Part shown: in pieces, positions 1-4,645 of the stretch
Layout of the letters: every line of letters starts with the position of its first letter
Numbering within the stretch: the stretch's first letter is position 1
From: Thermoplasmata archaeon
GTDB taxonomy: Archaea; Thermoplasmatota; Thermoplasmata; WALJ01
Reading direction: 5' to 3'
DNA length: 5,089 nt
NCBI GenBank assembly: GCA_026986305.1
Contig: JALSOU010000017.1
Coordinates: 1 to 5,089, forward strand
Notes under the pieces: model-generated
Database searches by the model: none
What the model was told of the DNA's origin: nothing
Seen by the model: the letters and a program-made list of their open reading frames with translations, nothing else
Program-made: the position numbers and the translations under genes

Positions 1-252
1 CACACCGCACAGGTGGCATGCACCTTTGAGGAGCTCCAGAAGAAGCTGGATCCGAGGACCGGACAGGTGAAAGAGGAGAATCCACAGTTCCTGAAGACAG
101 GAGACGCTGCAATAGTGAAGATAAGGCCCACAAGACCCATGGCAATAGAGCCGGCCAAGGAGTTCCCTCAGCTCGGCAGGTTCGCTGTCAGAGATATGGG
201 ACAGACCGTTGCTGCCGGTATGGTCATAAGCGTGGAAGCAAAGAAGATGTAA
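1..252 (+). CDS. tuf: Elongation factor 1-alpha, C-terminal fragment (5' end outside window)
   Basis: This is the last 83 codons of the GTPase that delivers aminoacyl-tRNA to the ribosomal A site. Frame 1 is open from the first base, so the gene enters from the left. Seen: the HTAQVAC strand at residues 1-7 of the fragment, then [15 protein letters not shown], then the [17 protein letters not shown] block, all hallmarks of domain 3 of archaeal/eukaryotic EF-1A. The GTPase domain and domain 2 lie upstream of the window. It ends with TAA at 250-252, 34 nt before the S10 start. The tuf-rps10 order is the usual end of the archaeal str operon (S12, S7, EF-2, EF-1A, S10), so co-transcription with S10 is expected. 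The GTG at 13 is an internal codon, not a start. Confidence 0.97.
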   Translation, partial: HTAQVACTFEELQKKLDPRTGQVKEENPQFLKTGDAAIVKIRPTRPMAIEPAKEFPQLGRFAVRDMGQTVAAGMVISVEAKKM

Positions 253-275
253 ACCCATTCCCATTTACAAATTTT

Positions 276-281
276 GGGTGA
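276..281 (+). promoter_or_regulatory. Ribosome binding site of rps10
   Basis: GGGTGA matches the archaeal anti-Shine-Dalgarno sequence (GGAGGTGA consensus) and lies 5 nt before the ATG at 287. It sets the S10 start at 287 rather than the in-frame GTG at 278, which overlaps this site. Confidence 0.75.
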
Positions 282-286
282 ATAAA

Positions 287-601
287 ATGGCACAGAAAGC
301 CAGAATCTCGTTGAGCGGTACAGACCCTAACAAGGTTGATGGAGTCTGCGAACAGATAAAGAAGATATCTGAGAGAACAGGCGTTCAGATAAAGGGACCC
401 ATACCTCTGCCGACAAAGAGGCTCATAGTTCCAGTGAGAAAGAGCCCTGATGGTGAGGGAAGCGAGACATGGGAGCGTTGGGAGATGAGAATACACAAGA
501 GGCTCATAGATATGGACGCTGATGAAAGGGCTCTTAGGCAGCTCATGAGGATTGAGGTCCCAGATGGCGTGCATATAGAGATAGTCCTCAAAAACGCTTA
601 A
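287..601 (+). CDS. rps10: 30S ribosomal protein S10 (uS10)
   Basis: A complete small-subunit ribosomal protein of 104 residues, the normal length for archaeal uS10. It binds the 3' domain of 16S rRNA in the 30S head. Seen: the N-terminal strand [14 protein letters not shown], the loop segment GPIPLPTKR around residues 37-45, the basic [11 protein letters not shown] stretch, and the C-terminal DGVHIEIVL strand; all are typical of the archaeal/eukaryotic S10/S20 branch. The start is ATG 287, behind a GGTGA site with 5-nt spacing. The gene follows tuf by 34 nt and should share its transcript. The stop codon runs straight into an AT-rich terminator. Confidence 0.97.
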   Translation: MAQKARISLSGTDPNKVDGVCEQIKKISERTGVQIKGPIPLPTKRLIVPVRKSPDGEGSETWERWEMRIHKRLIDMDADERALRQLMRIEVPDGVHIEIVLKNA

Positions 602-622
602 ATAAATTTTTTAGATTTTTAG
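602..622 (+). terminator. T-rich transcription terminator of the tuf-rps10 operon
   Basis: A run of six T (607-612) and one of five T (616-620) follow directly after the S10 stop codon. Archaeal RNA polymerase terminates on T tracts in the non-template strand without needing a hairpin. A weak inverted repeat, GATTGG (622-627) with CCAATC (641-646), follows but is not needed for the call. Confidence 0.65.
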
Positions 623-663
623 ATTGGTTGAAAACTCTTTCCAATCATCTATTCTGGCTTCTC

Positions 664-678
664 GAGATACCTTTAAAC
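664..678 (+). promoter_or_regulatory. Candidate TATA box (with BRE) for the tRNA-Thr transcript
   Basis: CTTTAAAC at 671-678, preceded by a purine-containing BRE-like stretch at 664-670, is the best archaeal TATA candidate between the S10 terminator and the tRNA. A start about 25 nt downstream would fall near 700, giving a 5' leader of about 70 nt before the tRNA. That is long for an archaeal tRNA transcript and would carry most of the hairpin series. A closer but poorer TATA-like element (TCTTATCC, 722-729) lies inside the second hairpin. Confidence 0.4.
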
Positions 679-692
679 AATGGTTTCCCGTA

Positions 693-709
693 AAACTGCT
701 TCGCAGTTT
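693..709 (+). repeat. Perfect hairpin 1 upstream of tRNA-Thr
   Basis: AAACTGC (693-699) pairs with GCAGTTT (703-709), a 7-bp perfect stem around a TTC loop. Its core GCTTCGC is shared with hairpin 3. Confidence 0.6.
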
Positions 710-718
710 CCCGCCCTC

Positions 719-738
719 GCCTCTTATCCTCAAGAGGC
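719..738 (+). repeat. Perfect hairpin 2 upstream of tRNA-Thr
   Basis: GCCTCTT (719-725) pairs with AAGAGGC (732-738), a 7-bp perfect stem with a six-base loop (ATCCTC). It sits 9 nt after hairpin 1 and 6 nt before hairpin 3. Confidence 0.6.
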
Positions 739-744
739 TTGCTC

Positions 745-767
745 GCAGAATTGCTTCGCAATTCTGC
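745..767 (+). repeat. Perfect hairpin 3 immediately upstream of tRNA-Thr
   Basis: GCAGAATTGC (745-754) pairs with GCAATTCTGC (758-767), a 10-bp perfect stem with a TTC loop. It ends four bases before the tRNA 5' end, so in a primary transcript it would stack close to the RNase P cleavage site. It shares the GCTTCGC core and TTC loop with hairpin 1, while the rest of the stem differs. Confidence 0.65.
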
Positions 768-771
768 TCGT

Positions 772-845
772 GCCACCGTAGCTTAGCCCGGTTGAGCGGC
801 TGACTCGTAATCAGCAGGCCGTGGGTTCGAATCCCACCGGTGGCT
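772..845 (+). tRNA. tRNA-Thr (anticodon CGT)
   Basis: A complete 74-nt cloverleaf decoding the codon ACG. The acceptor stem GCCACCG (772-778) pairs 7/7 with CGGTGGC (838-844). The D stem GCTT/GAGC is 781-784 with 794-797. The anticodon stem GCTGA/TCAGC is 799-803 with 811-815, around the loop CTCGTAA with anticodon CGT at 806-808. The T stem GTGGG/CCCAC flanks the TTCGAAT loop (826-832). The discriminator is T845, as in archaeal tRNA-Thr, and no CCA is encoded. There is no intron. The 3' end contains the palindrome CCACCGGTGG (834-843), and the last 15 nt (831-845) are copied twice downstream. Confidence 0.97.
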
Positions 846-852
846 CTCTTTT

Positions 853-872
853 AAGGGATTGCAAAATCCCTT
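853..872 (+). terminator. Hairpin with T-rich tail after tRNA-Thr, repeat copy 1
   Basis: AAGGGATT (853-860) pairs perfectly with AATCCCTT (865-872) around a GCAA loop, which fits the stable GNRA tetraloop class. It is followed by CTTTT (873-877) and starts 8 nt after the tRNA. It could be a terminator or a stable 3' trailer structure. Confidence 0.5.
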
Positions 873-930
873 CTTTTAGAGGTGACTTTTGGAAAAGGCA
901 CTTCCTGTATCCCACCGGTGGCTCTCTTTT

Positions 931-950
931 AAGGGATTGCAAAATCCCTT
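931..950 (+). terminator. Hairpin with T-rich tail, repeat copy 2
   Basis: An exact second copy, 78 bp downstream, of the 8-bp GCAA-loop hairpin, again followed by CTTTT. It would act as a back-up terminator if the first copy is read through. Confidence 0.45.
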
Positions 951-1001
951 CTTTTAGAGGTGACTTTTGGAAAAGGCACTTCCTGTATCCCACCGGTGGC
1001 T

Positions 1002-1141
1002 TTTCTTAACATTAAGAGGCTGAAATCCTCTTGTTCTTTTTACAGGATTTCTCACTTGGAAAATAAGCGGAGCGCTGCCATGGATTTCCGAGGTGCGCTT
1101 TGCCGAAGGTAAAGGGCACTTTTAGGTCAGCCCATTCTAAA
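1002..1141. other. Non-coding region between the tRNA repeats and the hydrolase gene
   Basis: No supported gene here. On the plus strand, AAGAGG (1014-1019) pairs with CCTCTT (1027-1032), followed by a T-rich run (1034-1041); this is a possible further tRNA-transcript terminator. An overlapping alternative stem, GAAATCCT (1022-1029) with AGGATTTC (1044-1051), excludes the first. The part at 1060-1141 is richer in GC and shows no recognisable RNA gene. The minus-strand operon probably ends in this region; its first T-rich run is near 1059-1064. Confidence 0.5.
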
Positions 1142-1777
1142 TCAATAATACCTCACAGCCCTCATAGCCATCTCAATATGTCTTTTTCCATCTTTTAGTA
1201 TGTATCTTCCATGCCCGGGATATAGGGAAATCACATCAAAAGAACCTAAGCGCTCCACGGACTCCCTAAGCATGGAGTAATCGCCCGTAGGTAAGTCCCA
1301 CCTACCTATCCCACCGTCCGCAAACACAGTGTCTCCGGAAAACAGCTCTCCGTTATTTCCGTAAAGAGAGATACTTCCTATCGTGTGTCCGGGCGTCTCC
1401 AATACAGTAAGTTGCATCTCTCCAAGATTTATCACATCTCCATCTTTAAGGGGCTGTACATCAACAGGAAAAAGAGAAAGTCCGAAATCCTCTGCTCCGG
1501 TGCTTAAAGGGTCAGCGCTCTCTATTGCTTTCGCATCTTTTTCTCCTGCAAAAACCCTCATGCCAAACGCATCCTTTAAGGCTCTGGAACCGCCTATGTG
1601 GTCCACATGCCTATGGGTGAGGATTAGATAATCAGGCCTAGGTGCTATTTCCTCTATTGCCTCAACGGTGTCTTGGGATATTTCATGGATTCCAGCATCA
1701 ATTACCGCTGTCTTTTCGTCAATTATCACATATATGTTGGAGGAGAGGCCTATTCCGGGAATCTGGACTATTTTCAC
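1142..1777 (-). CDS. Metallo-beta-lactamase-fold hydrolase (glyoxalase II-like)
   Basis: A 211-residue soluble metal-dependent hydrolase; the substrate is unknown. Counting from the GTG start, the metal ligands are complete: THRHVDH with H55, H57, D59 and H60; PGHT with H131; SGD with D149; and YPGHG with H189. This is the dinuclear-metal layout of glyoxalase II-type proteins, but no C-terminal glyoxalase II substrate domain follows, so a true hydroxyacylglutathione hydrolase is unlikely. The GTG at 1775-1777 overlaps the queC stop as GTGA. A TTG one codon upstream (1778-1780) is equally possible, because the GAGGTG site at 1789-1794 is 8 nt from TTG and 11 nt from GTG. It is the last gene of the kinase-queC-hydrolase operon. 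A role linked to queC is suggested only by position. Confidence 0.9.
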   Translation of the reverse strand: MKIVQIPGIGLSSNIYVIIDEKTAVIDAGIHEISQDTVEAIEEIAPRPDYLILTHRHVDHIGGSRALKDAFGMRVFAGEKDAKAIESADPLSTGAEDFGLSLFPVDVQPLKDGDVINLGEMQLTVLETPGHTIGSISLYGNNGELFSGDTVFADGGIGRWDLPTGDYSMLRESVERLGSFDVISLYPGHGRYILKDGKRHIEMAMRAVRYY

Positions 1778-2466
1778 CAATCCACATCCACCTCATACTC
1801 TATCGGGTCCCTATAGCCAGCCTCTTTGAAACCTTTTATCCTGAGCTTGCATGAATCGCATACTCCACATGCCTTTTCCCCGCCTTTATAGCAGGACCAT
1901 GTGAGCTCATACGGAACTCCCAATTTCATCCCAGTCTTTATTATCTCAGCCTTTGTCATGTTTATAAGAGGATATTTTATTTCTATGGGTTTGCCTTCAA
2001 CCCCTCTCTTGGTTCCAAGTCTGGCAACCTTTTCAAAGGCTTTGTAATACTCTGGCCTGCAATCAGGATACCCTGAGTAATCCAGAGCATTTGCTCCTAT
2101 GTATATCGCGTCCGCATCTATGACCTCAGCATATGCCAGAGCGAAGCTCAGAAGTATGGTGTTTCTGGCAGGTACATAGGTAGGTGGGATTTCATCGGCC
2201 ATGTGCTCTTCATCCCTGTTTTCAGGCACAGGTATGGAATCATCTGTCAGTGCGGATCCGCCTATCTGCCTGAGGTCTATCTTCATAATCTTATGCTCTT
2301 TAGCCCCGAAATATCTGGCTATTTCTTTGGCGCTCTCCATCTCTTTTTTATGCCTCTGACCGTAATCAAAGCTGAGCGCATAGAGCTCATAACCTTCATG
2401 CTTTGCTATCGCCATGCAGGTGGAGCTGTCCAGACCTCCTGATAGGAGCACAACTGCTTTTTTCAT
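1774..2466 (-). CDS. queC: 7-cyano-7-deazaguanine (preQ0) synthase QueC
   Basis: The enzyme converts 7-carboxy-7-deazaguanine and ammonia to preQ0 with ATP. In archaea preQ0 is inserted into tRNA position 15 on the way to archaeosine. The 230 residues are near the usual length. Seen: an N-terminal PP-loop, SGGLDSS (residues 9-15); the FDYGQRH motif (33-39); PARNTILLS (99-107); the substrate-site block GANALDYSGYPDCRPEY (124-140); and a C-terminal zinc site with C192, C200, C203 and C206. No key residue is missing. The ATG (2464-2466) overlaps the kinase stop as ATGA and has a perfect GAGGTGA site at 2471-2477, 4 nt away. Its stop overlaps the hydrolase start, so translation of all three genes is probably coupled. 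Confidence 0.97.
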   Translation of the reverse strand: MKKAVVLLSGGLDSSTCMAIAKHEGYELYALSFDYGQRHKKEMESAKEIARYFGAKEHKIMKIDLRQIGGSALTDDSIPVPENRDEEHMADEIPPTYVPARNTILLSFALAYAEVIDADAIYIGANALDYSGYPDCRPEYYKAFEKVARLGTKRGVEGKPIEIKYPLINMTKAEIIKTGMKLGVPYELTWSCYKGGEKACGVCDSCKLRIKGFKEAGYRDPIEYEVDVDW

Positions 2467-3380
2467 AGGCTCACCTCATAACCAGACTTTTTAATCCTTT
2501 CCATAACCATGTCAAGAGTGGGCAGATAGTCCTGAGCTCCCGGGTTCTCTATGACGAAGCTGGAAACGGCAGAAGCTACAATTGCAGACTCATAATAATC
2601 CAGCCCGCGATAGAGGCCGGTGTAAAACCCAGCTCTGTATGAATCTCCTGCGCCTGTGGGGTCCACGAATCTCAAAGGCTCTATCGCTCTTATCTCTTCA
2701 ACGCCTTTCTCAGATATTATCCTGCTTCCCTTTTCACCGAGGGTGTTCACCACCACAGGCACATAGTCTAGAAGCTCCTCGGCGTTTTTAAGCCCCAGTA
2801 TCTCCACGGCCTTTGAAAGCTCAGACTCGTTGCAGAAGAATATGTCGGATAGGGAGAGCATATCTTTGAGGTATTCTTTGGAATAGACATAGTGTATCTC
2901 CTGAGAAGGGTCAAAACCCATCTTTTTGCCCATATTTCTGAGCTCTTTGCCTATTTTTAGGTAATATTTCGGTCTGCCTGTTGAAAAATGCACCCATTCA
3001 GAATCCTTTGCAGGCTCATAAATCAGCTCATAGCCCTCCATTTCTCCCATAACACCCTGATATACCAGCCCTCTCTGACCCTTTGGGGTGTTTATTATCC
3101 AGACCCTCGGGCTCTTCCCTTCCTTTTTGACCACACCAGATAGATCTATTCCAGCATGTTCCATCTTTTTCCAGTAATCTTCCGGAAAATCTGAGCCTAC
3201 GAACGATATCAGAGCTACAGGAGTGCCTAGCTTTGCCGCCCCCATGGCTATATTAGCGCCTGTTCCACCGTATCTCATATGAAAGCCCTCTATACCTACG
3301 AATTCCTCGTTTCCAGGCACTTTTTCCGCATCAATTATGGTATCAACGATTATGTGTCCGTAGACAGAGAGGAAGGGCAT
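2463..3380 (-). CDS. PfkB-family sugar/nucleoside kinase
   Basis: A 305-residue ribokinase-fold kinase that phosphorylates a sugar or nucleoside hydroxyl with a nucleotide. Seen: the N-terminal strand VYGHIIVDT (residues 6-14); the substrate-side GGTGANIAMG motif (38-47, the first PfkB signature region); FVGSDFPEDYW (60-70); the NxxE metal/phosphate motif N184-E187; TLGEKGSR (213-220); and the anion hole and catalytic motif DPTGAGDSYRAGF (240-252) with base D246. The start at 3378-3380 is chosen because the kinase fold begins there, and because a minus-strand TATA box lies about 23 nt upstream with no Shine-Dalgarno, which suggests a leaderless first gene. The open frame continues upstream to 3557, but that part is not family-like and overlaps the divergent gene. 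Adenosine/nucleoside kinase, ribokinase or fructokinase activity cannot be separated by eye. Confidence 0.93.
   Translation of the reverse strand: MPFLSVYGHIIVDTIIDAEKVPGNEEFVGIEGFHMRYGGTGANIAMGAAKLGTPVALISFVGSDFPEDYWKKMEHAGIDLSGVVKKEGKSPRVWIINTPKGQRGLVYQGVMGEMEGYELIYEPAKDSEWVHFSTGRPKYYLKIGKELRNMGKKMGFDPSQEIHYVYSKEYLKDMLSLSDIFFCNESELSKAVEILGLKNAEELLDYVPVVVNTLGEKGSRIISEKGVEEIRAIEPLRFVDPTGAGDSYRAGFYTGLYRGLDYYESAIVASAVSSFVIENPGAQDYLPTLDMVMERIKKSGYEVSL
2471..2477 (-). promoter_or_regulatory. Ribosome binding site of queC
   Basis: GAGGTGA on the minus strand matches the archaeal anti-Shine-Dalgarno sequence over seven bases, 4 nt before the queC ATG and inside the end of the kinase gene. It supports the ATGA-overlap start. 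Confidence 0.8.
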
Positions 3381-3397
3381 GGGGGGTGATTGATTGG

Positions 3398-3407
3398 ATA
3401 ATAAAAG
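3398..3407 (-). promoter_or_regulatory. TATA box of the kinase-queC-hydrolase operon
   Basis: CTTTTATTAT on the minus strand is centred about 23 nt before the kinase ATG at 3380. With no ribosome binding site in between (the six bases before ATG are all C), this spacing predicts transcription starting at or next to the start codon, a leaderless mRNA. Confidence 0.6.
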
Positions 3408-3423
3408 ACTTTGTGAGGATAGA

Positions 3424-3433
3424 GATATATATC
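3424..3433 (+). promoter_or_regulatory. TATA box of the ferritin-VIT1 gene
   Basis: GATATATATC is centred about 23 nt before the ATG at 3452, with purine-rich sequence upstream and no Shine-Dalgarno between. This predicts a leaderless transcript and supports ATG 3452 over the upstream GTG 3386, since the TATA box would lie inside the longer reading frame. No operator-like palindrome for a metal regulator is evident beyond the self-complementary TATA box. Confidence 0.65.
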
Positions 3434-3451
3434 GCTTCCATATGCCATACC

Positions 3452-4315
3452 ATGGATGAGCGCCTGAGAAAACGCATAATGGAGTTTCAGAGGAATGAGA
3501 TAACCGAGTACAAGGTTTATAAAAGGCTCTCTGAAAGGGCTGACAGCAAAAACTCAAATGTTCTTAAGAAGATAGCAGATGACGAACTCAGGCATTACAA
3601 CGAATGGAAGAAATTCAGCGGTGTGGATGTGAAGGAAGACTCAAAGAGAGTCCTATTTTACTCTCTGATCTCCCGAATATTCGGGATAACCTTCGCTATA
3701 AAGATGATGGAAATGGGGGAAAACGAGGCCATAGATGCCTATGGTGAGATATCTAAGAGAATCCCTGAGGCTAAAAAGATAGCTGAAGAGGAGATCATAC
3801 ACGAAAAGATGCTGATAAACATGGTAGATGAGGAGAAGATAGGGTATGTGGGTTCAATGGTTCTCGGATTGAACGATGCTCTTGTGGAACTAACAGGGGC
3901 TCTGGCAGGCCTAAGCTTCGCACTTCAAAATACAAGGCTCATAGGTTTTATAGGTCTAATAACAGGAATCTCTGCAGCCATGTCTATGTCCGCTTCAGAA
4001 TATCTCTCCCAAAAGTCCGAAAAAGCTGAAAAAAGCCCTTTAAAGGCCTCGTTTTACACGGGAATCGCATATATCCTAACTGTACTAATGCTCGTAGCCC
4101 CATATTTTATGCTTGAAAGGTATTATTTCGCCCTCATCGGAGCGCTCCTCATGGGAGTTCTGGTAATATTCGTATTCACATTCTTCGTATCCGTGGTAAA
4201 CGAGGTCACATTCAGGCGTATGTTCCTTGAAATGCTCGCAATAAGCATGGGTGTAGCTGCCATCTCTTTCCTTATAGGCGTAGCTGTGAGGCTTTATTTC
4301 GGTGTGGATGTGTGA
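3452..4315 (+). CDS. Ferritin-like domain fused to VIT1/CCC1-type metal transporter
   Basis: A 287-residue inner-membrane protein with two parts. Residues 1-125 form a rubrerythrin/ferritin-like four-helix domain with likely diiron ligands: E16 or E19 in helix 1, E45xxH48, E89 or E92, and E114xxH117. Residues 130-287 form a VIT1/CCC1 transporter domain with the family-like segments VLGLNDALVELTGALAGL (137-154) and MSASEYLS (179-186). About five hydrophobic segments lie near 134-158, 163-185, 200-221, 225-249 and 261-283. The same architecture in bacterial MbfA exports iron with the ferritin-like domain in the cytoplasm, so iron or manganese efflux is the best inference. The start is ATG 3452 with a TATA box about 23 nt upstream; the frame extends to GTG 3386, without family-like sequence. 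It is divergent from the kinase operon and convergent with the HEPN remnant, 25 nt away. Confidence 0.92.
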   Translation: MDERLRKRIMEFQRNEITEYKVYKRLSERADSKNSNVLKKIADDELRHYNEWKKFSGVDVKEDSKRVLFYSLISRIFGITFAIKMMEMGENEAIDAYGEISKRIPEAKKIAEEEIIHEKMLINMVDEEKIGYVGSMVLGLNDALVELTGALAGLSFALQNTRLIGFIGLITGISAAMSMSASEYLSQKSEKAEKSPLKASFYTGIAYILTVLMLVAPYFMLERYYFALIGALLMGVLVIFVFTFFVSVVNEVTFRRMFLEMLAISMGVAAISFLIGVAVRLYFGVDV

Positions 4316-4330
4316 GCGTCCCGCCTCTTC

Positions 4331-4366
4331 ACAATTTATATTAGATTTTATTTGAAATTTCTTCAC
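4331..4366 (+). terminator. AT-rich terminator region of the ferritin-VIT1 gene
   Basis: Several short T runs (within 4335-4360), beginning 20 nt after the stop codon, fit archaeal T-tract termination. The stretch overlaps the 3' end of the HEPN remnant on the opposite strand. No hairpin is seen. Confidence 0.4.
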
Positions 4367-4645
4367 CCATTTCCTCTATTAGTTTCTTCATCCTCTCTAT
4401 AAACAGATTTGCCATTTCCATCATGGATTCTGCATCTTCCTTTGTTGAGATGAAATCCACATTGTACTGGTCTGCATGCCTGACATATATGCTGAAGATA
4501 TGGCAGAGTTGTATGCCCCGATAGAAATGTTCATTTCACATTCAGCATACCATTTCTCGGAACGCTCCATACTGGCTCGTATATCATCGATAGAAAACAT
4601 CATCTCCTTAAGGAGTCCTTTGCGAATACATTCTCTCCAGTTCAT
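4341..4645 (-). pseudogene. HEPN-domain toxin, broken by internal deletion and frameshift
   Basis: Two remnants of one HEPN (PF05168-like) protein are fused out of frame. Codons 1-53 (4645 down to 4487) give an N-terminal part starting MNWRECIRKGLLKE and ending AYNSAISSAY. In a frame shifted by two bases, 4487 down to 4344 gives a 48-residue C-terminal part, YVRHADQYNVDF through ERMKKLIEEM, with a TAA stop at 4341-4343. From memory of the family, intact members have some 40-60 residues of central helices between these blocks, so a deletion is inferred. The span is 305 nt, not a multiple of three. Read straight through, the first frame stops at 4421 after 74 residues with an unrelated tail. 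Neither remnant holds a visible Rx4-6H RNase motif. The start overlaps the MNT stop by 38 nt, a normal two-gene toxin-antitoxin layout. An assembly error is a less likely alternative. Confidence 0.82.

Larger units (their letters stand above)
831..1001 (+). repeat. 78-bp direct tandem repeat built on the tRNA-Thr 3' end (2.2 copies)
   Basis: Two identical 78-bp units (831-908 and 909-986) are followed by a partial third copy (987-1001) that matches only the first 15 nt of the unit. That 15-nt segment is exactly the 3' end of the tRNA gene, from the last two T-loop bases through the discriminator. Each full unit holds the tRNA tail, an 8-bp hairpin (853-872; 931-950), a T-rich stretch, a GAGGTGA motif (879-885; 957-963) and a CTTTTGGAAAAG segment. 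The units are identical at all 78 positions, so the duplication is recent or is kept uniform by recombination. Possible origins are slippage, unequal recombination, or a trace of integration at a tRNA attachment site. The sequence alone does not decide. Confidence 0.9.

Noticed and set aside
278..286. GTG at 278 as the rps10 start
   Set aside because: This GTG is part of the ribosome binding site. ATG 287 gives the normal S10 N-terminus and length.
224..591. Minus-strand open frames opposite rps10
   Set aside because: They are shadows of a well-recognised ribosomal protein gene and have no family features.
879..957. Mini-gene in the repeat: GAGGTGA followed by a TTG codon at 889
   Set aside because: The spacing is only 3 nt, the peptide is about 22 residues of low distinction, and it runs across the tRNA-tail copy. 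The GAGGTGA match is probably chance.
831..1001. CRISPR-like direct repeats
   Set aside because: There are only two adjacent identical units with no variable spacers, and they start inside a tRNA gene.
811..1009. Open frames on both strands encoding a 26-residue tandem peptide repeat
   Set aside because: They arise because the repeat length, 78 bp, is divisible by three. They overlap the tRNA gene, have no family resemblance, and the DNA repeat explains them fully.
1383..2791. Plus-strand open frames opposite the hydrolase, queC and kinase genes
   Set aside because: They are short frames without family resemblance, fully covered by recognised minus-strand genes.
3386..3451. GTG start at 3386 for the ferritin-VIT1 gene
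   Set aside because: The TATA box at 3424-3433 would lie within the coding region, and the ferritin-like domain begins at ATG 3452.
3381..3557. Upstream extension of the PfkB kinase frame
   Set aside because: The sequence does not look like the kinase family, it overlaps the divergent gene and both TATA boxes, and the fold begins at ATG 3380.
4085..4366. Minus-strand open frame of 93 codons rich in His, Glu and Tyr
   Set aside because: It is antisense to the membrane domain; the polar composition is the expected complement of hydrophobic codons. It also overlaps the HEPN remnant's end in another frame.
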